From the NCBI RefSeq assembly GCF_902362185.1, contig NC_044498.1:47223536-47287535 (forward strand): DNA of 64,000 bases, read 5' to 3'. Below are positions 12,401 to 24,600 of this stretch, one piece after another. The DNA comes from Chanos chanos. Lineage: Eukaryota; Chordata; Actinopteri; Gonorynchiformes; Chanidae. The notes under the pieces were generated by a model that saw only the letters and a program-made list of their open reading frames with translations, was not told where the DNA came from and searched no databases. Position 1 is the first letter of the stretch, and each line of letters begins with the position of its first letter. The position numbers were made by a program, and so were the translations under genes.

Positions 12401-15400
12401 CAAAGCAGGTTTGAAAGAAAAAAAAAAACAAGCAGGGAATGAGATTTATAGAAACAGCCTAGAAAACAACCATGTTCTTTGACAGACATTTGAAAATGAA
12501 TTATCATGAATCAAAATCATAAAGTTTTATCTAAAAGACAGCCCCACCCCCAAAAAAAACCCCAACGAAATACCACAACACGGCATAGATATCCAAATAT
12601 TGTATATGTGCATGTGCTCTTGTGCTGATTATGGATTTAATCAAAATCTCACATTGATATGAGCGGATGCTAGAATTGGGTTATGAATGATGAATAATGA
12701 GTTATTCCATGCTGATGAATAACGAGGTATTATCTGGAAAATGGTCTCTGTCCTTTTCCATCTTATTTGAGTCACTGACTCAGTGTTAGTGTTGGTGACA
12801 CTGGTGCTGTGGATGTGCAATTGTATGTGGGGTAATTTGTGGTTTAACCGTAGCCTGTTTGAGATTTCAACAAATTGCTTGTGAAAGTTTTCCCATGCAA
12901 CACATTGTCTTCTATAGAGTGCACAGGCGTGCCATGGTAGGCCACTGTGTGCATTTTGTGACACTGATGTAACCTTCGTCCATCTGAATTTGAACCTGCC
13001 ATAACTTTTAATTCAGCCAGAAGTGGGGGCATGAGTAAGACTAGATGTTTGAGGTGGATTTTTTTTTTTTGCAATATTTTGTCCAAGAATCATTGAAACA
13101 AATTTTACTCCATTTATAACGAGCATTTTATGTTTAAGTTACAGAAGTCACAGAAACTGTCAAGCAGAAACTGCGCAAGCTTTGCAAATAGTACCGTTAT
13201 TCGACCGTAAACAAGGTCACTTCACAACGTTTATTGTGTTACCAGTGTTTTTATATGAAACCGAAGTGAGGGGTAAGTGCAATGTTTATAATGTTTCAGC
13301 TGTCTTGGCTGAGCTGGTATTCAAACACAGCTGTGTATACAGACCTGTGCACCCTGAGGCAGCAGGTAGCCAAGGACACAGAGCATCTTCATAGACGCGC
13401 GGTCACAGAGCTACGTGACGGTCGTGTGCGTGAGCCTGATTGGCCAAAGTCCTCCCGTATACCCCGCAGCTACGTCACATGCTCCTGAACTTCTGTTTGG
13501 ACTGTTACCAAGAACTATAGGAAACGTCCTCTCGTAGGGTGGTCGTGTGTTTCATGTCACACCGGGCCACGAGGTCTAAATAAGACCTGCTTTTGATCAC
13601 ATGACGTTTTGAGCTCACTGGAATAAACAACGGGGTGAATGAGTGCTTCGGTCATCTCGGGTCTGTGTTCGCATCTGTGTGGCATTATGGGAGTTTGTTT
13701 GTTAAAAATAAACAAAAAGACATACAGTGGAATGTACATCGCATGAGATCAAAAGGTCCCACGGAAAGTGACCAAACACGTTTAGACTGAATGTAGGTCA
13801 CAGTAGATTTGGCGTTCTGTCATCGGGTTTTCATAAATATTTTTAATGATTATTTTTTTTCCAGCACTGAAGGTTTTGTTCTAACTGAATGAAGAATACA
13901 ATTAAGAATACAATTCATTGAAGAATTCATTATTTATTAAAAAAAAAAAAAAGATTAAAACGAGAATTTCCACTCTGTTTCTCTCTGTTTCAGAATCCTT
14001 AACATGGTGACCCGTCAGGGAGCTACATGGGCAAATACTCTTGGCTCTCTGGGTAAGTGACCCAGTTCTCACCCTGCACTCCTCACCGTTCTGTCACCTG
14101 CATTTACCCAATGACAGAGACACGTTTAATTGATATTGACGGGATATTCTGTAAATGAGTGGTGGCATGTGTGTTTTATAGCCCTGCTGTACAGTGCCTT
14201 TGGTGTGATCATTGAAAAGACCAGAGGAGCAGAGGATGACCTAAACACAGTGGCAGCTGGGACCATGACTGGTATCCTCTACAAATCCCCAGGTAAGACT
14301 TTTTTTCCTGAAAAGCCCTTCATTGAGAGTAAATAAGTCTGTTCTGCTGTGTTAATGTTCAACCACATACGCTTGAATACTGAGAAAACAATCAAGAGTT
14401 ATTCCCCAACTGTTTTTCGAAACTAATTAGTCTGTGCTCAGTCAGATAACATGTTCTGTCTGACTGCATTACTCTCTCATCGCATGCATGTTAGTCCTGT
14501 AGTGTTGTATACACTATAGAGCATACACTCCTGACATGACACAAGACCGAGTATAAGATCAGAAGATCTAATCATAGTTTAAATGAGTCACTTATATCCA
14601 AATATTGTAAGATATGCTCTGAAATTGAGAAGAAAATCATTAACAAAGCTCCCATTCAAATCATTTTGAGATCATCAGAGCATAAATAGGACAAGCACAT
14701 ATTTAGGGACTAATATGTCTTATGTGAGTGCCAGTCACGAAAAATCAGGGTGTTAACACACTTCCACACTAACTAAACAAACAATAGCTCCAACATTCTC
14801 TAGTTGAAAGTGGGACAGAGAATGTTCAAAGAAAAAAAAAAAAAAGATTTATTCACCGTTGCTAGAGTACTGATAAATGCATCTTTTTTATGTCAGTGAA
14901 AAGAAAGTTCAGAGTAATTTGAATACATATCCGTAGTGTATCAAAGCAAGTTTTGTGTGTAGCTTTTAAAAATGAATGACATTCTGCATGTATTTAAAAT
15001 TCACGTTGCTCTTTTTGACTGTGGAGTCTTGTGGGAGTGTGGAATGTCAGAAAGACAAAACAGAAAAAAAGTGGAGATTTACTTAATCTAACAAACTGTC
15101 TAAATACACTGCTCAAAGCCAGGATGAACTCTAAAATAACTGTGGGTTATTGGTACAAAAACGGCAAAAGATGGGTTGAGAGAGGGCAGTGAGAGTGTTG
15201 AGAGGAGGAGAAAGAGAAGAATGGAGAGAGAGAGAGAGAGGCAGCAGAAGGAGAGAGGGATTTGAGAAGAGGAAGCAGACCAGACATGAGATGGAGATGG
15301 AGACACTGGGGCTATGTACATGGATCTTTTAGCATGTTGGATCGATGTTAGATGAAATAATATGCCATAATAGGCCGGATGACCGTAGCCGTTTGAGAGG

Positions 15401-15504
15401 ATGAATATAGTCACGGATGAATTGCTGAGTCTGGACTATTCTACTTTGTGTGTAATTTGCGTGCTCATGGATTTCAGTCAGTTTTTGTCAAAGGACTTCT
15501 AAAC

Positions 15505-15542
<38 letters not shown>

Positions 15543-17776
15543 AGCTGAGTCGTGCTGTTATGTCTGATTCGTCATTATTGAATGCAGCATGCTCAAAGAG
15601 TCTTGATCACGTATTGATGTATTATGAAGAGAATGACGCGCAGCCCTGAATATTTCTCTTAAGAACTTCTCACTGAAAATATAACCGCTAATAGTCAAGC
15701 CAAACCTAACCTGTAGGCGTTTCCGTGACAGGAACTTTTGAATTCCTTTGAAGGAAAGAGAGATAAGGAAATGCTTTAGTCCCTTGATACTGCAGGCAAA
15801 CGCTTACTGACAAACAGGTTCTAAAAGCTGTGTTATTTTAGGAGAGAAGGCCTTTGTTAGCAGTTTGCTAGCTGTTCTTCTGAAGTTCACATCTGACATT
15901 TGTAAAGCTGACACGGGAGAACTCCCAGCGTGCCGAACATCGGGCTTCTCAGAAGGGAATTTAGTAGAAAGCCAGCACATGGACTCGCGTTGCACGGCAC
16001 AGGAAACGGGAAGGGGATGCCTGACAGTCGGCAGTCAAGAAGGAGGGCCAGGATGTCAACGGAGCTCTAATTTAGATAAGATTGTTTTTCATGCATGCAG
16101 ACACTTGCACTAACATAGACCCTGCCCCAGTCAGTCAAGCACAGCTATTTTCTACCGCGAACCTGTTGACTCTCCTTCACCGTTTCACTGACGCCCCCAC
16201 CCCCCTTCCCCGAGTCACGTTTTCAAGTTCACGTGTAACGCTTTTCGGCCGTTTTATGAGCGTTTTGCGTATGTGGTGACTGATGGTAATTAAACACAGA
16301 ATGGTTAAAGGCGGATAAAGCTCTGTTGTCAGTCAGGACAGCTTTTTACTGACCTCTGGACAAAGTCTGTTGCATTGTGTGCCGTCTGTTTGGAACTCCT
16401 CTGTGTTTTTTATGTCACACGCACAGCTGAGTCAACAGTTCCTGAAAACACGAGCTCGGCGTATATATCCAGGACCGAGAGCAAAACCGAAGCACACAGA
16501 GGTTTTTATCAGTGCATTGATCCTGGCATATAAAAGAAACATAACAGGATTTGGAAAAATGAATAATATGAAATACATTGAGGAGGGGAGGGGCATAATA
16601 CAGTCAATTGGAACAGGTCTTGATTGTGAACTGCACCAGACCTCAGTTATGAGGACCACTGAGAGATTCAAAAAGATCTAAAATTAGAGCCTCAAAAAAA
16701 CGAAAGATGAGAGCAGTAGAGTGACAGAAAGGAAACCAAAACAGTTCAGTGAAAGACCTGTAGGGATGAACACACTATGAAAAAAACAAAACAAAAAAAA
16801 CCATGAAACTGCTTTCGCGCTTTAGTTCTGTTTTTGCGTGAAATGAAATTGTTTTCTGTTGTATGTTTTCGTAGTAAAGAAGTTTTCGCCCGTTTTTGTT
16901 TTCCAAGCAATCTTTTGGTTATACCGATGCTGACCTAATTCATTCTTCAGCGCTGGGAATGTTTTGGCTTCGCTCTGTGTTCACCGGGGCTCTTCTGCAT
17001 TGCCTTGTGTACTCCCCTCGTTTGAACCCCAGTGGGTGTTGGTCGATTTTCAAGGCAGGAATGTCGAGGAGTCTCGATCATAGCTGTTACGTCAGGCTGA
17101 GCTCATCGGTCGGTTATCAGGACTACACCGTCAGTGGGTGTGGATCCGAGGCCGGGCTACACTAGAAGTCTATCAGCCTTATCCTCCTGAGCGCGGCTGG
17201 GGCGGTCAGGCCTCTGGGTCTCTCCTTCAGTCTGTCAGTGTAGAAGGCCTTTGACGTCCAACTGTTTAGTCTCATGAAAGCCTTTAAGCCTATGAGAGCT
17301 GGAACAATGGATGCCAATTCATGCCAGTTCAACCAGTATCATCTCCTCCCAGGGTTGTTGCCAGCTTGTAAAGTGGTGAGATTTTCTTGAAAACAAATCT
17401 TACGAACCACTGAACACAAGTGATATTTGAGGTGGATAGAGAGACAAAACCAAAGCACTCTTGGAATTGTCAACCAATTCATTACCCATAGAATGTGTTG
17501 GGTTTTTTTTGTCGTGGTATCCTAATTCAGAGTTTGAAACCAGGTGAGGTTAAGTCCAGTGTGAATGGTGTTAGAGACTGTGGGCATTAGTTCAGTGTGG
17601 GTTGGATCGGGCTAGCTTAAGCCCAGTCATTCTCTAAAGCTCTGTGTGTAATGTTTGTCTCAGGGGGCCTCCGCGGGGCAGCTCGAGGGGGCCTGACCGG
17701 GCTCGCTCTATCAGGACTCTACGCTCTCTACAACAACTGGGACCACCTGAAGGGCAGCTCTCCCACCCGTTACTAA
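9483..17776 (+). CDS. timm23: Mitochondrial import inner membrane translocase subunit Tim23 (211 aa, 7 exons)
   Basis: Tim23 is the core of the TIM23 complex, which moves presequence proteins across or into the inner mitochondrial membrane with Tim17, Tim50 and the PAM motor. Coding exons are 9483-9597, 9758-9816, 9913-10006, 11348-11432, 13994-14052, 14182-14292 and 17664-17776. All join in phase through GT-AG sites to give 211 residues (human TIMM23 has 209). Residues 1-70 form the Ser/Gly-rich intermembrane-space region with the conserved segment ending YLNVDPRYL. Hydrophobic segments begin near 78, 123, 139 and 180. The PRAT motif of the Tim17/22/23 family is complete from A138 to G168: A-x2-Y, then R152, D156, A163-G164 and G168. 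The start lies in a clear first exon whose end (AGVP) matches human. The gene is convergent with ncoa4, its neighbour in human too. No truncation is seen. Confidence 0.97.
11121..11172. repeat. (CACT)n-type imperfect tetranucleotide repeat
   Basis: Repeated ACTCATTC/ACTCACTC units run for about 50 bp inside timm23 intron 3. The tract is imperfect, which suggests some age. Confidence 0.85.
11236..11307 (-). mobile_element. Degenerate fish SINE / LINE 3' tail
   Basis: Read on the minus strand, the segment contains CTGTAAGTTGCTTTGGCTAA followed by CAGCATCTGCCAAAT and, further on, an ACATTTACAT-type stretch. This resembles the widely spread teleost tail whose consensus reads roughly TAAGTCGCTTTGGATAAAAG then CGTCTGC, known from V-SINE-like elements and L2-type LINE tails. 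Several positions differ from that consensus, so the copy is old. No head with tRNA promoter boxes was found, so the copy is 5'-truncated or too decayed to see. Family assignment is from memory. Confidence 0.55.
11433..13993 (+). other. timm23 intron 4, with a CpG/CRE patch
   Basis: An intron of 2.6 kb. Most of it is AT-rich and featureless. The exception is about 13370-13490, which is richer in CG dinucleotides and carries two cAMP-response-type cores and an inverted CCAAT box (listed separately). Two minus-strand open frames near 12.2-13.1 kb resemble nothing I know and are probably chance. Confidence 0.85.
13396..13480. promoter_or_regulatory. CRE / inverted-CCAAT cluster inside timm23 intron 4
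   Basis: Within 85 bp there are GCTACGTGACG (about 13410-13420) and GCTACGTCACA (about 13469-13479). These are near-mirror versions of a CRE/ATF core. Between them is an inverted CCAAT box, ATTGGCC, at 13439-13445. Spaced CRE and CCAAT sites in CG-containing sequence are typical of promoters, so an internal or alternative start is possible. No spliced exon or open frame confirms it. Confidence 0.35.
14293..17663 (+). other. timm23 intron 6
   Basis: An intron of 3.4 kb with no recognised gene. It has a purine-rich GA tract near 15177-15260 and a (TG)n run at 15506-15539. The remaining sequence is non-repetitive; the small open frames in it match nothing I recognise. Confidence 0.85.
15506..15539. 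repeat. (TG)n microsatellite
   Basis: About 17 TG units in timm23 intron 6. Confidence 0.95.
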
Positions 17777-18001
17777 GCACTGGTCCCCCCACCCCCCCCC
17801 TCCCCGACTACGCTCAAGACGTCATTCAAATACTAACCCACACATATCCACATTCCAACAGTGTAGATTTATAAGAGAGAGAGAGAGGGGAAACTCGCTG
17901 GTGTTGCACTAAATGATTTTGACATTGCAAATGTTCTATGGCAGCGAAAATATTTTCATAAATTTAGCGTTTGCATGTTCCCTCAAGTCAAAATAACAAG
18001 C

Positions 18002-18105
18002 TTATTGTTCAGTTCAGTCTTATCGCCAGCGTTTCACATGGTAAAACCAGTTTTTATTGTTCAGTTCAGTCTTATCGCCACCGTTTCACATGGTAAAAAC
18101 GGTTT
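18002..18105. repeat. 52-bp tandem duplication (two copies)
   Basis: A unit starting TTATTGTTCAGTTCAGTC occurs at 18002-18053 and again at 18054-18105. The copies differ at only a few positions (for example GCCAGCG against GCCACCG, and CCAG against ACGG near the end). The high identity points to a recent duplication. It lies about 230 bp after the timm23 stop, so it is probably transcribed as 3'UTR. Confidence 0.9.
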
Positions 18106-19011
18106 TTACTTCATTTTTTAATGGCATGAATAGATTTGAGAGAGTGTTATGCTGAGTGTGTTAAGTTAAACTCACTCTAATTACGTGTGAGGTAATTGAA
18201 ATGGTATCCTACTATGTAAGTTGAAAACATTATATTGGAAAAACTCTGAATCAGAGATGATCGTTAAGAATTATATATGCTTATCATTTTTTGCACTAAA
18301 ATTTGCACTGTTCTTTATCAGCAATATCTTATTCTACAGACGTTATGATGTGCATCATAATACCATGTCTTAGTGAAAATTTAAACTTCATTGATTACAC
18401 AGTTTCTCAAAGTTGGATGTGCATTATAAATACACTAAAAGTAATTTGAGAATGTGAGAGCCTCTTTCTGTGAATTGCCTTGTGCTGAGACCATAGTTTC
18501 TTACTACTTTATTCCACCTTAACCCAAGTAATGGGTTTTTTTCTTATGACCTCAAAAAACAAGCAGATGAAAAGGCAATAAGAAGGAAACAGCCATGAGG
18601 TTGTAAAGTAATTGAACAGGTCCATGCAAACAATCATTCAGGAAACTGTAAAATATTATCGCTCAAATTACCTTGTTCGGTTTATTTCTGACCTACATTT
18701 CAGCCTGTTTTTGTTTATTTTTTGAAGCTTTGAATCCCATGAATTTTACCTCTGCAGCAGTCTTTTCTTTCTCTAAGCACGTAACAGGTACAGCCTCAGA
18801 GGAGTGACGTCCCTTCACCGTCGGTTCGCGTCATTGCGAAATCAAAGTCTCAGCTGTATGGAAATAATTTTGCCAGATTCATTTATTGTGAGACTTCACC
18901 CATGCGTAACCTGCCTGGTAGCTTGGCCATTTCTGTGACTTGTGATCATCACCTTTTATTTTGGTGGCACTGGTTTTGCTACACCAGGCTACAATGCATA
19001 ACGCATAACCC

Positions 19012-19017
19012 AATAAA
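19012..19017 (+). promoter_or_regulatory. Candidate poly(A) signal of timm23
   Basis: AATAAA on the plus strand, 1.24 kb after the stop codon. Other hexamers lie further on (near 20628 and 20977), so the real end of the transcript is uncertain. Confidence 0.35.
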
Positions 19018-19803
19018 AGCCTCAATCTCATCCCAGCAGAGAAATGTGTTTGACTTCTTCCTGACCTACATGTTGATCCTGTAAAATGAATAGGAAACAT
19101 TCACCTTTATATATATATATATGAAAAATAGAAATATGGGGCCCAAACACTGATGTATGATGTCATAGGGTATGTAGGATAACAAAAAGCATTTAAAATG
19201 AAAAGCATATTTTGAGCCATCATGTGAAGTTTCATCCCTAGTATGAGAACTGATAAAAATGGAAAGAAAGTTTTGAACTTGTTCAATTAATTTGCTTGGT
19301 GCCATTAACTTAAAATGTGGAGAAAAAGATCACACAACACAGAACCCTTTTAAGAGTGTTTGGGACTGTGACCCATGGGAATGCCATCTTTGGAATTTAA
19401 GCTGTTAAAAACACAGAGGTGAGACAAGTCCATACAACACATGCCGTTCCTGACTCAGTGACCAAACATTCAGTGGGAGTGTCTCTCTTATGTCTATCAA
19501 TATCAGACACCAAAACTGATGAGTGCATGTTTATCTAGTCTGCAATGACTCTGTACGGAACTGAAACAAGTCGTAAAAACAATGAACTCTTAGCTCAGCA
19601 CCGCTAAGGGAAATGGTGAAAGTGATGTTTCCTCTTTGCGACACATTTTAGCACCAGCGTGTTTCATCACAAAGGAGAAGTAAGAGTCTCAGACATTTAT
19701 ATGCACAAAAAAAAGTCTGAACACTTGTTTTTGTCGACTTTTGTTTTTGTTTATTATAGTTTGATTTTACAGGTGTCACAGCAGAGGACATGAAAAGCAT
19801 GAA

Positions 19804-19811
<8 letters not shown>

Positions 19812-19834
<23 letters not shown>
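19812..19834. repeat. (AT)n microsatellite
   Basis: About 11 AT units after a poly-A run, between timm23 and ncoa4. Confidence 0.9.
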
Positions 19835-19836
<2 letters not shown>

Positions 19837-21634
19837 TTGCTTAGTCTAAGATTGACGTAGGATGCTAACATGTAACGTGTTGTACTCAAACAGAAAGGGC
19901 CTGAGAGTGATAAGTGGATGCAACACAGATCAAGAGTCCACATCTCACACAAGCCTTCCTTACTTTACTCACATTAGGTTAAAGTTTGCGGTGCCTGCAA
20001 ATAGTCACCACGTATGTAGTTCTCTGTATTTTAACAAGTGAAAGGTTGATACGTGTCCATAAACAGTATTGTCATATAATAAAAGAGAACGAGCTTTAAG
20101 AGATTAGGCCATAAGGCCTTTTTTGGCCTCGTCTAAAGTCAGAAAGGTCGAGTTTGCCTAAATCGTTTATCTAGAAATAGGATTATTCACGATGTGCTTA
20201 AGCCCTCGCTGTGTGAGTACAAAATAATTATGCTTTCATCTCTAATATTTCTAAGATACATTGCACAGAGGTATGAAGCAGACAGAGAGTGGTTATTTAT
20301 TAAGTTACATTTTTAAATTTCATAAGTACTATTTGTAAATATGGGATGAATACCATTGGATTCAGCTTATAATGACGGCTGATGTTACATGAGATAAAAC
20401 CAGCTACGATTCGACGGCGAGGGATGACAGCTGTGGCAAAGCGGCCGAAGTCAGACCAGCAGCGGCAGAGCAAATTTAGTATGGGAACCAGTTTCTCCAT
20501 TTAAAAAAAAAAACAAATGGAGCTTGATTCACAACCTAGGCATCGCCTTTTACACTCAATGCAACGAGGCACAGGGATTACCACGAGGTTACAACAGTGC
20601 ATAAAGTCGAGTTACTTTGCTACCTAATAAAGCTCCTCTTGCATTGGTGAATTCAGCCTAATCTGAAGCACCGACTCATTTTTGGACTGCTTTCTTTTCA
20701 AGTACGTGTGATATTTGCATGTAAGGTTATGTCCATTTTGGGAACATTTGAGTGTTCTGGGAGAGCTGTATGGTGTCAGCTAAAAATGATATTCCAATTT
20801 AAAATATGGTGATTAAACTTTAATCAAATTGATCAGAAGGGTGTATATATATTATCATCTCCTGTTTCAAGAATCAGAGAAACTGAAACAAGCATTTGAA
20901 CTGGAAGATGGAATGTGCTCTCTGCTATAAAACCTGTCGTTTCTTGGTTTGTTAACGGACGACTCATCACCTTCAATAAAAACAAGCTTCTTAAAATTAC
21001 ATGATTAAAATAAATACTTTACTTCTACCCTTATCCCCTCCAAAACAGGAAGATCCTTTCATTTTACGACACAAATTCCGATCTGGTCCCTTTTCTAGTG
21101 ATTTTTTTTTTTTTTAAATCACGTTTAAGGATCATTTTAACCCGGAAGCTTGTTTCAGCTGCTCCTTGTTTAATAAAGGAATTCTGCAGCCAAGTCATAG
21201 AATTCCCGTTGCATCAAATGCTTGCTTCAGTTTACACGCTTTCACGTAGCAATTCTCCCAAAAGCCCAATTCCTTTCCAATGGACCCCTGGCTTATATAG
21301 CAAACAGCTGTGTGGCAGTTAAGGAAAGAGAGTGGGACAGGACACATGGACGATGCTGCCCTGATCCCAATAGAGTATCGAAGAAAAAGGCGATTGGAGA
21401 TATTGTGTGCGACGATCAGCAACTTAGTGGCTCCTCCACACCATCGAAATGGCCAAAACTCTCAAAAAAGGCTAACTGATGCAGTTTTCACATCTAGAAG
21501 AGAGAGAGAGAGGGAGGGAGGGAGAACTCTCACTTCCTGTTTGTACAAATGAATAAACAAACGTTTCTAGAGAGCAGAATCTGTTGCGTGATTGAACGTT
21601 TTTAAAAGAAGATCTTCCTTACTGGATTTCTCAC

Positions 21635-24600
21635 CTGTATAGGAGCTCGATGAAGCCACTTTTCTTTGTCTCCACCAAGTTTCATACAGGAGAACAGGTC
21701 ACATACTGTGGGCAGGGCAAGTCTCTCCTAAAATCCAAAGCCAAAAGGCCTGTCAGACAAACTACAAGTCTATGTAAACAAACTAAGCCTTATCTATGAT
21801 GCCTCACATACTTTGACTTAGACAGCAATTCTTTACATCTTCGTAGAACAGACATATGGACGTACCTGAGCGCTGGCCCTCTTGCGTAGCAGCCATTTGT
21901 CCTCTTCTGTGTGCGTGCTGGTTGGCTCCTGTGTGTCTGGTTTGTTCTGGACCTCAGGGCTAGTCTGTGTCTTCTGGGGCAAGACCCAGGACTCCAGCTT
22001 TAGTGGATTATGGAAGGGACTGTCCGACTCTAGGACTTTGAACTGGGAGCTCCTGTCCTCCCGTGTGGCCTTCTCCTCTCCCAGCGAGGTGCGAGGGGAC
22101 ACCCAGGCCGAGAGAGAGGACAGGGCTGGAGATGAGGACCTCTTTTCGGGGTGTAGCCACGCCTCCAGGATGGCCTGCACTTTCTGCTGTTGCTCCTGCT
22201 GATGGCCGAAAGCTTTGCCAGAAGCGTTCTTGTCGACGGGGACCCCGTTCTTATCTCGCCCCTCTTTCTTAAGGAGCCAGGCGCTCAGAGCCTCCCTGCC
22301 GCAATTGTCGTCGCAGACGCACTGGGCGTAGCTGGCGCAGGTCTCGTTGGCCTTACAGGTCGTCTCAAGGGGGATAGCCTGCTGCAGCCAGATTTCGATG
22401 GGTGCCGGGGTGACGGGCGTGGGGGCGGAAGTGGGGGTGCTGGCGGGAGAGGACGGGGGTGTCTGCTTCAGGCACTTGAGTTTACCCAGGTTCTCGATCT
22501 CCACCGCTTTGGTGCGCGTGGCGCAGCAGGAGCTGCAGTCTGCAGACTTGACCAGCCAATCGTTGGAGGAGAAACTCTCCTGGAAGGGTTTGAAAACTTG
22601 CTTCCAGCGGTCGGCATCCGAGACGGGGGTGCTGGCAGCGGGCTTCCCCGGCTTTGGGCTGGGGGTGATGAGCCAGTCGCCCAGTTCGGGAGCCTCTTCC
22701 TCTTGCTGCCCCTCCTCTTCCTCCTGGTCGTCGAGGTTAAACTCGCTCTCATCGATCTTCTCAATCGAGAAGGCCGAGCTACCGCTGCTGGCGCAGCTGA
22801 TGGTCCTCTCGCGGATGGGTGTCCGGTCCTTCTGAAGCCACACCTCCAAATCCTTCAGCTGTCCCCAAGCCTTCTGGAAGTCAAAGGATGCCTGTGGGTG
22901 ACTTGCCTGTGTGAAAGAAAGAAAGAAAAATGAAAATTGTGCTTTCAGATAAAGGGGGTATTTCAGAATACCTCATTTTAACTTCTACTTATGCACTATT
23001 TGCATGTCCCCCCCCCCCAACGCTGTTCTTGTTTCCAGTGAATGGCTTTTTATCTTTTTTAAATAGGTAACGCTTTGAGTTCACTTCCCCATAACATGGA
23101 AAAGGTGCTGAACTACTCGACACAAATTACTGATGCATATTTCCTGAAATATTAAAACTCACTTCCTGTTACGTACAGAGAAATGCAGACTCACCTGAAC
23201 TCTCTCCCTGGAAGCAATCAACCAATCCTGAGGATTCTTGCTAGACTGGTATCCAACTGGAGCACTAGTTACTGGGCGGTTTCCCAGAAGCCACTCAGCA
23301 AGAGGCGCTCCCCATTCTGTCTCCAATTTCTATAGATGGAAAACAAGCCAATGCTTTACTCTGTGGAGCTGGAATGCAGAAGTTCCTGGTATTTCTGAAT
23401 GACTGGCAGAAGTGACAACTACAGTCAGACTTCATAAAGACCAAACCTGTTTCTTTGAAGCAACTGGGCAGTTCTGAAGGAGCCATGGTCTTTCAGCAGG
23501 GGCCGAGTTTTGAGCTTGGAGGCTTGATGAAGGGGCTTTCTCTGTTTGCTAGACAGAAGAGAAGGGACAATTATGAGGCATCTGAACCTGGCAGCAGCAC
23601 CATGTACAAAGGAACAGAAAGAGTCCAACTCTAAACGTACAGAGTCATATAACTGTGACAATATGGCAAAAGATATGGGGAATTCCAAAAGAGAACTAAG
23701 AATAGAGATTAAGACATAGTGAGGAGGAGTGACAAGGAAATATGTTGTATATTTATCTGAATTCTCCCCCCCCCCCCCCCCCCCCCCCCCCCCGAGAAAC
23801 TGTGTGTTGACATAGTTAACAAAACATTCCTTCCTGTGTTTGGTATGCATACAGCTGAGAATCCAAACCAACCTGTGTAGAGATGGTCCCAAATGAAGTG
23901 ATGGCTTGGCGCAGGGAGTATGCATCTGCCTGAAAGCTCATCTCAGGGGTTTCTTCAGGGGTCAGACTCAAGGAGGAGAACCTGAGCACAGATTCAGCAC
24001 GTTCAGAAAACCATCCACGTGCCGGTCACTCAGCTTAACACCGTTGCTTACGGCGTTTACTGACACAGGCATACAGTCACAGTTTCATCTGTCGATGAAC
24101 GCCTACTAATCCTACTGAAACGTGAAACACTGGTTTCTTTTCAACCGTATGGACTATAAACGGTTGAGCAAAACTATAAAGATTTGATTCAGGTGACTGA
24201 GCTGGTTCTTACTTCTCCAGACAACTGGTGAGCTGGTTAGCCAGGTCCTTGCTGTTGGAACTCTCCAGCTGATGAATTAGGACGTCAAACTGGCCACGGA
24301 GCTGCGGGAGAACACGACGGTCCAAGAAGTTCAGTGTGTGTGAGTCGGACCAGATTACATAAGACAATTACCTTTGTTCTAGTACTACCATTCAGTACAA
24401 AAGGGCAGTCAAATAAGAGCAGATTACGAAGCGCTTGCACGAACTCAGTTATTGGTCAGTGAAACTCTAGGCTGTTATAACCAGTCTGTTAAGGTGTTGT
24501 GGGCCCTCGCCCTGTCAGTGCAGCGGTGTTTATGTCTCGACTGACCCAGTGGAGCTGCTGTAGCTGCTGCTGGAGAGTCTCGCCCTTCAGCTGCTCCACC

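Larger units (their letters stand above)
17777..21634. other. Convergent 3' flanks of timm23 and ncoa4
   Basis: This is the space between the timm23 stop and the last visible ncoa4 coding exon. It should contain both 3'UTRs and the last ncoa4 exon. On the plus strand AATAAA at 19012-19017 could end timm23. On the minus strand candidate hexamers include 20296-20301. A 52-bp tandem duplication lies at 18002-18105 and an (AT)n run at about 19812-19834. No further gene was seen. Confidence 0.6.

Noticed and set aside
12157-13086. Three minus-strand frames of 80-116 codons in timm23 intron 4
   Set aside because: No family features. Codon content looks like random AT-rich intron sequence.
22190-22933. 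247-codon and neighbouring plus-strand frames opposite the large ncoa4 exon
   Set aside because: The minus strand encodes clear NCOA4 sequence. The plus-strand frames are GC-driven mirror frames rich in Gly/Ala/Leu.
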